Below are positions 24,601-34,856 of a DNA stretch of 64,000 bases, piece by piece; positions within the stretch are counted from its first letter, which is position 1, and every line of letters starts with the position of its first letter. The translations under genes were made by a program, and so were the position numbers. The DNA is taken from the IMG/VR virus record IMGVR_UViG_3300046777_002658, positions 1 through 64,000 of that record; one strand, 5' to 3'. The notes under the pieces are model-generated. The model had not been told where the DNA came from and made no database searches. It saw nothing but the letters and a program-made list of their open reading frames with translations. This DNA comes from a virus.

Positions 24601-26637
24601 TTAAAAAGGTGTTATAAGACCTAGCTCAGTGTAATAACCAGGTGTTCCATCATTAAAGCGATGTATTAAACCTTCTACTCTCCATATAGTTTCTGGGTCA
24701 TCTTTAAACTTAACCTGGTCATTCTGAGGTACGTTATCTCCTCCCTCTTCTAGATTAGGAAGATCACACATAATCTGAGTGTTAGAAAATCCAGTAACAC
24801 TTCCAGTTATAGTATTAGCACTAGTACCATCTTTGCTAGTAACGACAGAAAGATAATCATTAGGAAGAGTAACCGACTCTGGAGTTGTACCTGAGTTATT
24901 TCTTACTTGGTTAGCCAAATCTAAAGCTAAATCTTGGTAATGCCCGTAATACTGAACAAAGTTTGTTTTATCTGTAATAGCCTCATCTAGCATACTTTTG
25001 TGATCTGGTACTTTAATAGAGTTTTTTGGTGCACCCCCTAATATTTGAATAGCTTCTCCGGGTGTGAGAGAAGGGTCTCCTATCATATGCGCTGTGGCCG
25101 CTCTGACTTCTTTACCTTTAGCCCTAACATAGGCTAGTGCAACTCCTACTAACTCTGCTGAACTATTGATAGAAGGGTCTACTACTGTGTAGTAGCTACA
25201 GGGGAAAGCACGACCTTCAAACCTTGAAGGTATAACTCTTAAATGTATGCTCATGGCTTCACCACCACTTGCAGCATTAGACTTAGTAACAATAATGTTT
25301 GACCTCCAAGATAAGGTTGACTGCTCTTCTCTAAACAAGATTAGTTTTTGGCAAGCGTGTACCTCTTCAGGAGCTGACAACACTTCTCTTCCAGCCACAA
25401 CTGTTAGGTCTAAGCCACCATCATTGCTGTTAGCCACCACAGCAGTTCTATCAACGTCACTTCTTACCTCATAAAGCCCTGAAATTCCTTCTGGAGCGAT
25501 TCTATTAAAGTAAGTTCTATAAAACCTTTTAGGGTCGTTTAATCCAGAAGTATCAACTCCTCTGGGGCAGTACCAATAATCTCCAGTCCGGTGGTCACAG
25601 AACACCTCTGTCATAACTGGTTCTTGGAGAGCAAGATACTTGATGTACTCTATAGCCACACGTTCTGTAACCACATAGTTCATTTGCAGATCACTGCCAT
25701 TAGAAAAAGGCATTCGACCAGTAATAATATTGAACTTAGGAAAAAAGCTTATATCTTCTAGTTTGTCAGTTGTCTTACCACCTAAAAAAGTTATCCCTGA
25801 ATCTTCTGTTTGAACCTCATAGTTTCTAAATCCATCATAGCCAGTGCTAAAGCTAACATCTTGAGTATTTTTCTTATCATCCTCAGAAATGTAAAAGCCA
25901 CAGTTTGCAGCATTGCAGCCAGTAGTACCTCTCAAGTCTCCCACTGCCCTTTTAGCGATCGCCATAATTACATCTTTTCTAGGTATCTGCCCATTTTTAC
26001 CAATGTCTGAAACCAAGTTCTCGCTCTCAGCACTGTTAAAGGAGGATAAGGAATCCATCAGATACTTCATTCTGTCTCTGCACTCAATAGAGTAGGAAAA
26101 GCCGTCGTTAGTGCTAGTAGAGTCTATTACAGTATCAATGCTGCCAATATAAACTCTAAGAAGTCTTGTCCCAAGGTCTTCTTTAGTGATAGATTCTCCC
26201 AAGTAGTTTTTGTATCCAATATAAATACAAATTTCATCACCCGGACCTAGTGGAAATTTTCTTCTCTGAGTGCCGTCTGGCTTCAACTTTTTAGTCAAGT
26301 CTTCTGGTATCTCCCCATCCTTTGCTTGAGAATTTTTAGCTGGTCTATACGGCTCTACTAATGTCAAGGGAGGCAGACAGTCGTCTGGGTTAGTTAAGTT
26401 AATAGAGCACTTTATAAAGGCTGTTGAGGCAGTCCAAAATCTAGATATATTAACTCTAGCTCTTGAAACCACCCAGCTACTATTATCTGTAGCCTCACTT
26501 GATATAAGAATAACTCCCTTTAAGTCTGTGAGTACCAGAACTGGAACTTGAGCATTTGCTTGTTGATGACAAGAGTCACCTAAAACCCAAGTATTATCTT
26601 TTGTTTTTCCGGGAAAGCTTGCTTGTATTACTGCCAT
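24601..26637 (-). CDS. Baseplate hub protein (gpD/gp27-like)
   Basis: 678 residues. The segment PLGPGDEICIYIGYKN, RVYIGSIDTVIDSTSTNDGF and SIECRDRMKYL is typical of hub proteins, whose beta-barrels bind the tube end and carry the spike. A C-terminal segment FKDDPETIWRVEGLIHRFND is also hub-like. It follows the tube gene, separated by a terminator. Confidence 0.7.
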   Translation of the reverse strand: MAVIQASFPGKTKDNTWVLGDSCHQQANAQVPVLVLTDLKGVILISSEATDNSSWVVSRARVNISRFWTASTAFIKCSINLTNPDDCLPPLTLVEPYRPAKNSQAKDGEIPEDLTKKLKPDGTQRRKFPLGPGDEICIYIGYKNYLGESITKEDLGTRLLRVYIGSIDTVIDSTSTNDGFSYSIECRDRMKYLMDSLSSFNSAESENLVSDIGKNGQIPRKDVIMAIAKRAVGDLRGTTGCNAANCGFYISEDDKKNTQDVSFSTGYDGFRNYEVQTEDSGITFLGGKTTDKLEDISFFPKFNIITGRMPFSNGSDLQMNYVVTERVAIEYIKYLALQEPVMTEVFCDHRTGDYWYCPRGVDTSGLNDPKRFYRTYFNRIAPEGISGLYEVRSDVDRTAVVANSNDGGLDLTVVAGREVLSAPEEVHACQKLILFREEQSTLSWRSNIIVTKSNAASGGEAMSIHLRVIPSRFEGRAFPCSYYTVVDPSINSSAELVGVALAYVRAKGKEVRAATAHMIGDPSLTPGEAIQILGGAPKNSIKVPDHKSMLDEAITDKTNFVQYYGHYQDLALDLANQVRNNSGTTPESVTLPNDYLSVVTSKDGTSANTITGSVTGFSNTQIMCDLPNLEEGGDNVPQNDQVKFKDDPETIWRVEGLIHRFNDGTPGYYTELGLITPF

Positions 26638-26647
26638 AAATATCTAA

Positions 26648-26677
26648 TAAAAAAGGAGTAGCAAACCTACTCCTCTT
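26648..26677 (-). terminator. Intrinsic terminator after tube gene
   Basis: On the minus strand AGGAGTAG-GTTTG-CTACTCCT is followed by a T-run (complement of A at 26649-26654). It would limit read-through from the strongly expressed sheath/tube genes into the hub gene. Confidence 0.8.
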
Positions 26678-26703
26678 ATTGTATCTAGCTTATTAGATTA
26701 TCG

Positions 26704-27375
26704 TTAACCAAATAGATAGTTTCTTTCTGTACCACTAGGCGGTTTGACGGTTGCTATACTAGGTTTAATTTGACTAAAAGAAAATGGTGGAGCAGGTTTT
26801 ACAATTACTCCAGGAGCTTCTATTACAGAGCCTGGAAAGTAAACAATATCCTCACACATACCCTCTAATCGGTTAGCTATAACATTGCCTCCGGAAGCAC
26901 CAGCAACTGTAAGGTTATCAACCTTGGCAAACCTTAGTTGGTATCTACCAGTCGCGCTACGACCCTGTCCAAGAACATTAGATTCTTGCTTTACCTCTAC
27001 AGCTTGATTACCATAATAAACACTAGTATTATGTAACTCAGGGGCATTAAATTGAACTGTGATCACAAATCTTGGGTTAGGAATAGCTTTAAACTCAGAG
27101 CCAACTTGCTGCTGCCCAAAGACTTCCTGCATGATGCGGTCATCAATCATCCCTCTTTCTAAAGTCCAACCATAAGCGTTGATACCATCTAAAAGCCTAG
27201 AGTTTTTCGACCCAAAAGGAAGATAACGCTCTGTCGCGTTCATTATAGTCCACTGAAAACCGGTAAAACCTCCTAGTAAAACAGGCCTACCAGTTACTTG
27301 GTCGTTTATAAAAACAGTGGTATGAAACCCCTGTAAGGGGTCAAGTATTGCATTATTAACATTAAAGCTTGGCAT
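26704..27375 (-). CDS. Tail tube protein
   Basis: 223 residues, directly downstream of the sheath gene (13-nt gap), the standard position of the tube protein. N-terminus FHTTVFINDQVTGRPVLLGG and GFQWTIMNATERYLPFGSKN fit beta-sandwich tube proteins in style. The inner tube conducts DNA through the contracted sheath. Confidence 0.65.
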   Translation of the reverse strand: MPSFNVNNAILDPLQGFHTTVFINDQVTGRPVLLGGFTGFQWTIMNATERYLPFGSKNSRLLDGINAYGWTLERGMIDDRIMQEVFGQQQVGSEFKAIPNPRFVITVQFNAPELHNTSVYYGNQAVEVKQESNVLGQGRSATGRYQLRFAKVDNLTVAGASGGNVIANRLEGMCEDIVYFPGSVIEAPGVIVKPAPPFSFSQIKPSIATVKPPSGTERNYLFG

Positions 27376-27388
27376 ACTAATGTTTCTC

Positions 27389-30300
27389 CTATATTGCTGT
27401 TTGCAGACTAAATTCTTCTGTCAAGTCCAAGACAGTATCAACAAGGATTCTGTCAGCTGGAAAGGTAGGAGTCAGCCTGATACGAATGTTAAGGCGACCA
27501 GCTAACTGGTCTTTTTGGGTATTGTTGGCTGAAGAACAGATTGTTGGTGCTAGTTGTGTGAACCAACCCTCCCTAAACTTAGTCTGCAGATAAGCATCAC
27601 AAGCTGTAGCTGCTTCACTTTGCAATGAAGCATTATTAGGACGAGAGCGAACCCATTGCAGGTTGATATACAAGTCAGACTTAATTTGGTCTAAAAGTCT
27701 AACAATTGAAGCATATCTGTAAACTGGGTGTTTACTAGTAGTTAAACCATTAGAAAATCTGAATCCTCCAGCATTTTGGTCATAAACCAAAACCTCTACC
27801 CCGCTTTCAGCCATTCTGTCCAAGTAAGACGAATTGATTTTAGTGTCTATAGAAGACACTCCTCTGATTAGGCTTCCTGAGAAAGAAGCTGCCGGAGATA
27901 TTTGGGGAGAGCGAGAGTAGCTATACCCCACATAACTACCAGTTGACCCAACGTTTGGAATTAGTTGGTTGGTTAAAGTTGTCATCAACTGCCTGCCATT
28001 CACCAAAACAACCCGCTCAGAGTTTAATTGCTCTCTGAGAATCTCTGCCCTTTCAGCAGAGATATTAGCAGGAAGTTCAAACACAGCTGTGCGTAAACCA
28101 TTCTCAACTGTAGATCTCTCTACACTAGCTTTAGCGGCATCAAAAACTGACTGAAAAGTAGGGTCTCCGTAGATTATTCCCGGTAAAGCAAGAACAGCAA
28201 TATTGTAGTCTTCTAGCTCATTAATAGCTTTTATGAATCCAGCCACTAAACCAGGAGTAGCTAATTCACCTTCTGATGTACTGTTTGACCCACCAACTAA
28301 ACTAACTTGCTTGAGAACAGATGATCCTTGAGCAGTAAAAGAGGTTACTCCTGTATTAAAAGCTGTCGATATAGCTTGTAAGGGAGGAGCAAGACGCTGT
28401 GGAGTTAGCTTTAAGACTCTTGTTGCTACATTAAGGCTAGAGCCAGCTTCAGCTAGTCTTAAAGCAGGTATAAAGTAAGCCTGGGTATTGCTTGAAGAAC
28501 TAAAAGCTAGACTACGACCTGTATTAGTATCAATATTGCCAGAATCAACAATGAAGATTTTCTTGCTATCAGGTGTGACAGCATTAGTGTTTAAGTCTTG
28601 AACTTGCAACTGGAATGAGCCAGTCTGACGATTAATTTTTTGGTTTGTGATTGTGTATCGGAGATTGTTGCCATGTACGCCAGGAGTTAAGGCAAATAAT
28701 CTCCATAGTAGAGTTCCATCAGCAGCGTACAAGTCTCTAGAAGCAAACACCGCTCCAGTTACTCCACCCTTAAAGTTGTAGTAGAAGCCATAGGAACCAG
28801 AAGGACTGTTTAGTAGTGCATCTTCTATATCTCCTGTAGAATACTTATCTAACTTCCAGGAAATTCTGTTAGACTGCTCACCCTCAATTGAAGAAAGTAG
28901 TGTGATACTAGGGCTGCTAGAGATATCATCTAAATCGGTAACTTTGATTAGCTCAGAAGCTGTACTACTAGACTCTATACCTGTTTTTAAGTCTTGAAGA
29001 ACTTCTACAAGAGTAGTGTTATCTTGGTAAGCATCTTGCCCTGATGATGTTTTTGCTCCTACTAAAACAGAAGTTTTTGCAAAAGGTACAAAGAACTGCC
29101 CGCCTGTTTCTAGGGGTAGCTTAACCTGACCGTCTGCACCCCAAAGAATCTCTAAACCAATACTTTCACTATCAAGCTTCGTAGGTTCTGTGGTACTGAC
29201 TCCAACGTTGCTGGTCTGCTGGAAGGTAAAGGTCTTATAAACACCACCAGAATCTTCATTAAGAAGGAAATAACTGTCAACGGCAAAAGTGCCATAACCA
29301 TCGTTATAGGTGTCAGATAGAGAATAGTATTTGTTTCCAAAAGGAGATACTGTATTCTCTGGTGTATCAAAATGGTAGCCAATTACATATTGAGCTTTGT
29401 TAGGAAATCTAATTTGGTAGTCATTATTATCTAACTGGCTGAAGTCTACTACCCGACCAACTAAGTTAGTAGTAATATCTTCATTAACAATTAAGGTTAA
29501 TCTTCCAATAGTGTTGTTAGGGCTAATAGCAGCTGTTACAGGTGTTGCAGAAGCAATTGTAAAAAGAGTGCCACCAATAGAAAGTTTGTAGTCTACATTA
29601 ATATCTTCGGGCTTTAACAAACCTTGAACAACAATCTCCTTTGTTCCTGCGTTTACAGATAAAACAGATGGTACAAGAGTTACCTCGGTATTTTCTGTTA
29701 GCTCAGGTAAGCTCTCGTTTAAGCTAAATCTGTATCCTGTGGTTAAGTCTCCTACGTCATTAACAGCACCATTAAATAACTCGTCACCAATAATGTCATC
29801 CCCAGGAGCACCATCTATGATAGTGCTAACGCTGACACCGTTAAAAGAAGAAATCTGTGAGCCGTTATTTCCCACTAACACTGGATCAATTCTTTGTGTG
29901 TACAGTTTGCCATTAATAGACAAAACCATACTTTTCAAAAAAGTAGGATTAGTATTAGGAGATAAAGGAGTCAAACTATCCCCAGAGACTAAGTTATCTA
30001 CAATTACGCTGCCTTCACCAGCTGCTTGAGCACCAGCAGTAAAAGCAACTTTACCAACAATAGAGTTAGAGTGCTTTAACTCTGATCTTAAGAGAAGTCC
30101 GTGGTAGACAGGAGATAGGTCTAAAAGCTTACTGGCAATCAAAAGCTTATCAGAAGCTGTTTCAGAAGTAGTAGTTAAGGAGTAACCAGGTTGAAGTAAC
30201 TCTTTTAGTACAGATAGGTTATCAGCGTCCTTTCTGATTAAAGCAATTTGATAGCCTACAGTAGAAGTTCTAAGAACAGAGACGTTGATCGTACTAGCTG

Positions 30301-30838
30301 AGAGGACAGGAAGTGAACTATTACCTTCTACAGCCTTGGTTACATAAAACTTGAATCTTCCCTGTCCACTAAAAGTAGGGTGGGTTACTAAACTGTTTTT
30401 AGTTTTTACCTTAGAGAAGAGAGAGTTTATTGTAATAGCATCACTAAGATAGTTTAAGGTTAGCTCAAAGCCAGTTGTTCTGTTAGAACTTGGTACTAGA
30501 GAGCTGCCAGAAACTGTGTAGCCTATTCTTGGAGCAACATTAGGAGCAGAGGAGGAAAACTTGATTGTTGCTGAAGATGCGCTAGAAGCTGCTGACGCTC
30601 TACAGATGGTAAAGTCTGATAGACCATTATTCATTGCTTGCTGCACAAAGAGAGACCCAGGTGAGCTGTCTAAAGAGTACAAGCTGGCAAACTCTTCTGC
30701 CCCGCTAATTTCTTGAGGTATTTCTGAGCCCCTACTAAAAATAGAAGCAACTCCTACTTGGTCTCTCCAAGGTCTTGCTTCTACAGCAGGACCTACTATA
30801 GAATCTCTAAACTCAATACTAGGGCGTGTTGAAACCAT
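27389..30838 (-). CDS. Tail sheath protein, long form
   Basis: 1149 residues. The start VSTRPSIEFRDSIVGPAVEA and the C-terminus (RLLDQIKSDLYINLQWVRSR ... TQKDQLAGRLNIRIRLTPTF ... DLTEEFSL) are characteristic of contractile-tail sheath subunits. T4 gp18 has 659 residues; the extra length lies in the middle as beta-rich inserted domains, probably exposed on the tail surface. Next gene downstream is the tube. Confidence 0.85.
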   Translation of the reverse strand: MVSTRPSIEFRDSIVGPAVEARPWRDQVGVASIFSRGSEIPQEISGAEEFASLYSLDSSPGSLFVQQAMNNGLSDFTICRASAASSASSATIKFSSSAPNVAPRIGYTVSGSSLVPSSNRTTGFELTLNYLSDAITINSLFSKVKTKNSLVTHPTFSGQGRFKFYVTKAVEGNSSLPVLSASTINVSVLRTSTVGYQIALIRKDADNLSVLKELLQPGYSLTTTSETASDKLLIASKLLDLSPVYHGLLLRSELKHSNSIVGKVAFTAGAQAAGEGSVIVDNLVSGDSLTPLSPNTNPTFLKSMVLSINGKLYTQRIDPVLVGNNGSQISSFNGVSVSTIIDGAPGDDIIGDELFNGAVNDVGDLTTGYRFSLNESLPELTENTEVTLVPSVLSVNAGTKEIVVQGLLKPEDINVDYKLSIGGTLFTIASATPVTAAISPNNTIGRLTLIVNEDITTNLVGRVVDFSQLDNNDYQIRFPNKAQYVIGYHFDTPENTVSPFGNKYYSLSDTYNDGYGTFAVDSYFLLNEDSGGVYKTFTFQQTSNVGVSTTEPTKLDSESIGLEILWGADGQVKLPLETGGQFFVPFAKTSVLVGAKTSSGQDAYQDNTTLVEVLQDLKTGIESSSTASELIKVTDLDDISSSPSITLLSSIEGEQSNRISWKLDKYSTGDIEDALLNSPSGSYGFYYNFKGGVTGAVFASRDLYAADGTLLWRLFALTPGVHGNNLRYTITNQKINRQTGSFQLQVQDLNTNAVTPDSKKIFIVDSGNIDTNTGRSLAFSSSSNTQAYFIPALRLAEAGSSLNVATRVLKLTPQRLAPPLQAISTAFNTGVTSFTAQGSSVLKQVSLVGGSNSTSEGELATPGLVAGFIKAINELEDYNIAVLALPGIIYGDPTFQSVFDAAKASVERSTVENGLRTAVFELPANISAERAEILREQLNSERVVLVNGRQLMTTLTNQLIPNVGSTGSYVGYSYSRSPQISPAASFSGSLIRGVSSIDTKINSSYLDRMAESGVEVLVYDQNAGGFRFSNGLTTSKHPVYRYASIVRLLDQIKSDLYINLQWVRSRPNNASLQSEAATACDAYLQTKFREGWFTQLAPTICSSANNTQKDQLAGRLNIRIRLTPTFPADRILVDTVLDLTEEFSLQTAI

Positions 30839-30938
30839 AAGATTTTTGTTATGATAAAAATTTAACTATTAATATTTATTCGACTAAACTCAACATAGCT
30901 TTAAAGTCATAAAGACAGAAAATAGTTTTTGTGTTTAT

Positions 30939-31781
30939 TTATATATTTATGTTGACCTCTGTAGGCTTAGGAAATATAAAAGCTGAATCACCCACAGATT
31001 CTACAATCTCGTAAGATACAACTAGATAAGAAGTGTGAAAGATTAGGTTGGGGCTGTCTTTAAGCCAGTTAGAAGTAGGATAATCAACGTACTCTACTAT
31101 TGGATTCCCTATTTTAAATGGTCTAATAACTACTAAGCTTCTTATAACCTTTACTAAAAGACTCATCCAAGATCTAAGAACCCTTTCGGCTGGAAGAGTT
31201 AAAATGCTCAAGTTTACATTAGTACCAAGGACTGAAGGAGCTATAACAGCATCTTCATTATCTGTAAACTCTTCAAGGGTAGTGGTGTCTGCTGGCAGGC
31301 TAGAGTCTTTATACTGAACTCTTTTAGCTGCTGGTACATATAGAGGGTTAAAGTCAGGAGAATCAGTTAATAAGTCACTCAGCAACTGCACAGGAACATT
31401 TAAACTAGCATCTTGGTAAAACAACTGCACTACAAAAGAAAAACGTGATTCCACGCCATAATTAGTATCTCCGGCTCTTCCTAGATACTTGTCCTTATAG
31501 ACAACTGATTTTATTCCTGCATCTTTTTTTGAGAAATAGGGGCTTTTTTGATTAAAACCCCCATACGCCGGGTAAACAGCTAAAGTCAAGCCCGGCTCAA
31601 TTAGCTCCAAACCACCAAAATCTCTGGCGCTCACAATACGAATTGGTTCTGTTTGAGCTACTTCTCCTATAACAATTGGGTAGAATATCTGGCTGTTTAC
31701 TACGTCGTAGTGGGTAAGAATAGCGTTTAATAAGGCTAATACAGCTTGGTCATGAGTTGGGGGTAAATAATCTAAAGCCAT
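30939..31781 (-). CDS. Neck/tail-terminator-position protein (280 aa)
   Basis: Lies between head genes and sheath, the place of tail terminator or neck proteins. Starts MALDYLPPTHDQAVLALLNA; mixed alpha/beta, no recognised motif. Its ATG overlaps the end of the preceding gene by 10 nt. Confidence 0.5.
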   Translation of the reverse strand: MALDYLPPTHDQAVLALLNAILTHYDVVNSQIFYPIVIGEVAQTEPIRIVSARDFGGLELIEPGLTLAVYPAYGGFNQKSPYFSKKDAGIKSVVYKDKYLGRAGDTNYGVESRFSFVVQLFYQDASLNVPVQLLSDLLTDSPDFNPLYVPAAKRVQYKDSSLPADTTTLEEFTDNEDAVIAPSVLGTNVNLSILTLPAERVLRSWMSLLVKVIRSLVVIRPFKIGNPIVEYVDYPTSNWLKDSPNLIFHTSYLVVSYEIVESVGDSAFIFPKPTEVNINI

Positions 31782-33400
31782 ATATTCTGCTGGATGCTAT
31801 TGTTTTCGTCGTTTATTCTTTGCCAAGTCAAGTTTTTTCTTTCTCTGGTAATTAACTGGGGAATTGAACTACTTGTGCCGGTGTTTATTAATGAGCCACC
31901 AGAAATTGTGCTGCATTCGGCTCTAACCGACTTAGGGTTACTACTAAACAAAGTGTGAGGACTATAAAGACCACCAGTAGCAATCTCTATATCAGAAGGC
32001 ATTTCTAATATATCTATTACTACATAAGTATTAAACCTAGATAAAGTCCAAGCCAAAAGCTCTACACCAGCTATAGGTAGTTGAGAACTTAGAGGGTCAT
32101 TTCTGACTATTGCTCCGGTTAAACCACTACTATTTCTTGTCACCGTCAGAGCAGCAAGAAGAGCGATCGCAATCTGAGAAAACCTTAGATTATCCGCTTC
32201 TGTTTGTTCTGCTGGGTCAGTTTTTATAACTCTTGGAATATTAATATCTGTAAAATCCTCTGTGGGGTTACTCTCTCCAGCAGCCCAAAACTGGACTCTG
32301 ATTTTTAGGTTAGAGGTGGTAGGAGCAGATAGCTCTTCTGTATACCGAAGTTTGTTCCTTAAATAAAGGACAGTTGGTTGGTGAGTCTTTTGATTAACAG
32401 TTGATGAAGCTTTGTTATCCTTCAGTAAAATAATCATACCGTTGAGAACTCTGTTACTTAAGGAGTTCCAGCGCAAACCCCAGTCAAAAGGAGCTTCACC
32501 AGTTTTGACACCCGCTACAGACTTTTCTACTTTTATACTAAGCGAGTAAGCAACTACTCCTCTTGTAGGGGTTCTAGGATAAAAGTTTAAGTAGTGAAGA
32601 TCATTTAACTCAAATGTACCCCCTGCTAACTCTGCTACAGCAATTAATGAATGTTCATTAAACATAAGACTGACTGAGTTTATAGACTCAGCTAGTTCAG
32701 CTACTATCTGCCACGCTGTTGTACTAGAGGTGTATAGCCTGGATTCCACCCAAGTAGAAGTTAAACCAGGAGAGTACCAGCTAACTTTCACTGTACTACC
32801 AGACTCTAGAACAATATCTTTAGCACTAAATATAAAATTAGGGTCAGCTCTGTCATCATTAGAAGTAGAATTAGAACCAGAGTTAGAGAACTCATAGGTT
32901 AGGCAAACTCTATCTAAGTCAGCTAATGCTTGTTGTTCTATCTTATGAGACTGCTCTGCTTGCTCTGGTACTTGCGAAAGCTGACCTATCAGCAGAGCAG
33001 CTGTTAAGGCTGCACTAACTCTTCTTATACCATCAGAAAATATAGTTCTGTTAACTAAACCAGAAGCATCAATGTTAGGGTCAGCGTACATAACTTCTTT
33101 TACTTGGTCTAAGTCTGTAAAAAGAAAAGTGTTATCCAGCTTTCTTCTAGCAGAAGCCAGCACTAACGCTATTCTGGGGTCTGCTTCTGTTGTAGCTACA
33201 TTAAAAATTTCTAAGGTAGTTCTTCTTTTTAAAAGAACGGAGTAGCGCCTTACCATCTCTGAGTAAGCAACTAATTCTGGAGAGGCAGCTACAATCTGTG
33301 CCTCAGTTAAACTAGCTGCCTCTTGAGCTGAAATTGTTGGGGAAATACCATTAGGCTGAGGAAAGCTAAAGCGGTCAGCAAAGTTTAACGTGGTGGGCAT
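31772..33400 (-). CDS. Hypothetical structural protein (542 aa)
   Basis: Between the capsid block and the sheath. N-terminal helical half, beta-rich second half; no recognised motif. Two nucleotides separate it from the upstream gene. Likely a head-tail connector or tail component by position. Confidence 0.5.
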   Translation of the reverse strand: MPTTLNFADRFSFPQPNGISPTISAQEAASLTEAQIVAASPELVAYSEMVRRYSVLLKRRTTLEIFNVATTEADPRIALVLASARRKLDNTFLFTDLDQVKEVMYADPNIDASGLVNRTIFSDGIRRVSAALTAALLIGQLSQVPEQAEQSHKIEQQALADLDRVCLTYEFSNSGSNSTSNDDRADPNFIFSAKDIVLESGSTVKVSWYSPGLTSTWVESRLYTSSTTAWQIVAELAESINSVSLMFNEHSLIAVAELAGGTFELNDLHYLNFYPRTPTRGVVAYSLSIKVEKSVAGVKTGEAPFDWGLRWNSLSNRVLNGMIILLKDNKASSTVNQKTHQPTVLYLRNKLRYTEELSAPTTSNLKIRVQFWAAGESNPTEDFTDINIPRVIKTDPAEQTEADNLRFSQIAIALLAALTVTRNSSGLTGAIVRNDPLSSQLPIAGVELLAWTLSRFNTYVVIDILEMPSDIEIATGGLYSPHTLFSSNPKSVRAECSTISGGSLINTGTSSSIPQLITRERKNLTWQRINDENNSIQQNIWL

Positions 33401-33402
33401 TA

Positions 33403-33987
33403 TTACTCTTCAACTCCAAGAATAAGATTACATTCTTTTACGACACTTGCCAGTCCTTTAAACTTCTCCTTGATATAAGCAACAAGTTCAACTTGTAAAG
33501 GCTCTTCTTCTTTAAGCTTTCCTAAATAAGCAACAATTGACCTCCAGTTATAGTTATCTGGCAGAGCTTCTTTTATAACCTTGTCAAAGTTGTTTAAGCT
33601 TGAGTCTAAAACTACCTTGACCTCATCTACAGGGTCAACAAGACCATTCAAGAGATTATTACCTTCAGCAGCATACTCAGAGTAAATCTCATGTAAAGGG
33701 TTTGCAGCAGCATCTTTAATAGGAGTAGCAAACACATCTTTGTTATCTGGAAAAGCCGGTCTAACAGGAGAAAGTTCTGGCACTACCTCTTGGAAGCTTA
33801 GTTTTGCATAGCTAGGTTCTACAGGCTCAGAGTTGGATATAACAGTAAAATCACTAGCTACAGGGGAATTGATAATCTTTAGACCATCTTGCTCAGAAAG
33901 GTGAAGACGATCTCCCGCCTCCACCTTTCTGGTTGTTCCCCCTATCTGTACTAAACCAGGTCGGTTAGCAATAAGACGATAGGACAT
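33403..33987 (-). CDS. Hypothetical head-neck protein (194 aa)
   Basis: The N-terminal 50 residues (MSYRLIANRPGLVQIGGTTR) look like a small beta domain with an acidic linker, followed by helices. Located in the position of head-completion proteins. Function unknown. Confidence 0.5.
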   Translation of the reverse strand: MSYRLIANRPGLVQIGGTTRKVEAGDRLHLSEQDGLKIINSPVASDFTVISNSEPVEPSYAKLSFQEVVPELSPVRPAFPDNKDVFATPIKDAAANPLHEIYSEYAAEGNNLLNGLVDPVDEVKVVLDSSLNNFDKVIKEALPDNYNWRSIVAYLGKLKEEEPLQVELVAYIKEKFKGLASVVKECNLILGVEE

Positions 33988-33993
33988 ATTTGT

Positions 33994-34782
33994 TTAAGGG
34001 TTGGCAAAGTTATTGTTAACAATCAAAGAGCTAGTTGCAGTTAGAAGGCTTCCAGCGCCAGAGCTTGCACCATCAGTATCATAAGATAAAACTAAAGTTG
34101 CAAGATGCAAAGAAGCACAGTCTCTTAACTCAGCCATAGAGTTAGAGCTAGTGTAAGGAGGATAGTTTGTCCCTACGTAGATTTTCTTCTCTACTGCGTT
34201 GATAGACAGATTTGACAGTGTAATAACTGGGCTTGACTCACCACCCCATGTTCTATTCTTACCTGTTTGAGCAGGAACTGGAGGAGCTTCAAAAATAGGA
34301 TTGTAAGCAACCCACTGACCAGCAACTCTTTTATAAAAGGTATCGGTGGTTAAATACTCACCAATATCATTACACAAAGCATACTTGTCACCGTTAGAAA
34401 CCGCAACTCCGTTTAGCAAGGTTGTTGGAGCAGAAGAACCTCTAACAATAGGTACTAGTTTGCGAGTTGGGTTCAGAAAGATGTGGTAGTAGTTTAAACC
34501 TGGTGAAACACCTAACGTATTAGGATTAATCACTAAAGAAACATCTGAGGCTAATGTAGATAACTCGCTATCTAAGTAAGCTTTACCAGAGCTGATATTC
34601 ACAGTTTGTGCAGCAGGAACTTTAGGGGTTGTTCCTGTACTAGCTGTAGGAGTCCAAGTAGGGTTTAAACCAGTAAAAACAGAACTATAAGGGTAGTAGG
34701 ATAAACCCATGCCACGAGCATCAGGGTAAATATCCTTAAGAGTGCGAAAGCCTGGTGCGGCTAAAGATTCAACTGGTGTCAT
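33994..34782 (-). CDS. Hypothetical capsid-adjacent protein (262 aa)
   Basis: Follows the capsid gene after a 74-nt gap with a hairpin. Beta-rich with Gly/Ser/Thr, similar in style to decoration or fibre-like proteins (KAYLDSELSTLASDVSLVIN, YYHIFLNPTRKLVPIVRGSS). No specific family. Confidence 0.5.
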   Translation of the reverse strand: MTPVESLAAPGFRTLKDIYPDARGMGLSYYPYSSVFTGLNPTWTPTASTGTTPKVPAAQTVNISSGKAYLDSELSTLASDVSLVINPNTLGVSPGLNYYHIFLNPTRKLVPIVRGSSAPTTLLNGVAVSNGDKYALCNDIGEYLTTDTFYKRVAGQWVAYNPIFEAPPVPAQTGKNRTWGGESSPVITLSNLSINAVEKKIYVGTNYPPYTSSNSMAELRDCASLHLATLVLSYDTDGASSGAGSLLTATSSLIVNNNFANP

Positions 34783-34810
34783 TTAAAGCCTCTTTTAAAT
34801 AATTTGTTTT

Positions 34811-34836
34811 GGTTTCTAGCTTATGCGCTAGAAACC
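34811..34836. terminator. 10-bp hairpin behind capsid gene
   Basis: GGTTTCTAGC-TTATGC-GCTAGAAACC, perfect. No T-run follows on the minus strand, so it may protect or partly terminate the capsid mRNA rather than end it fully. Confidence 0.5.
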
Positions 34837-34856
34837 AGATTAAGAAAAAACAGATA

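Noticed and set aside
144-34836. Shared sequence TTTGGTTTCTAGCTT near 147 and 34808 as a mobile repeat
   Set aside because: Only about 15 nt match and the flanks differ; it can arise by chance in AT-rich DNA.
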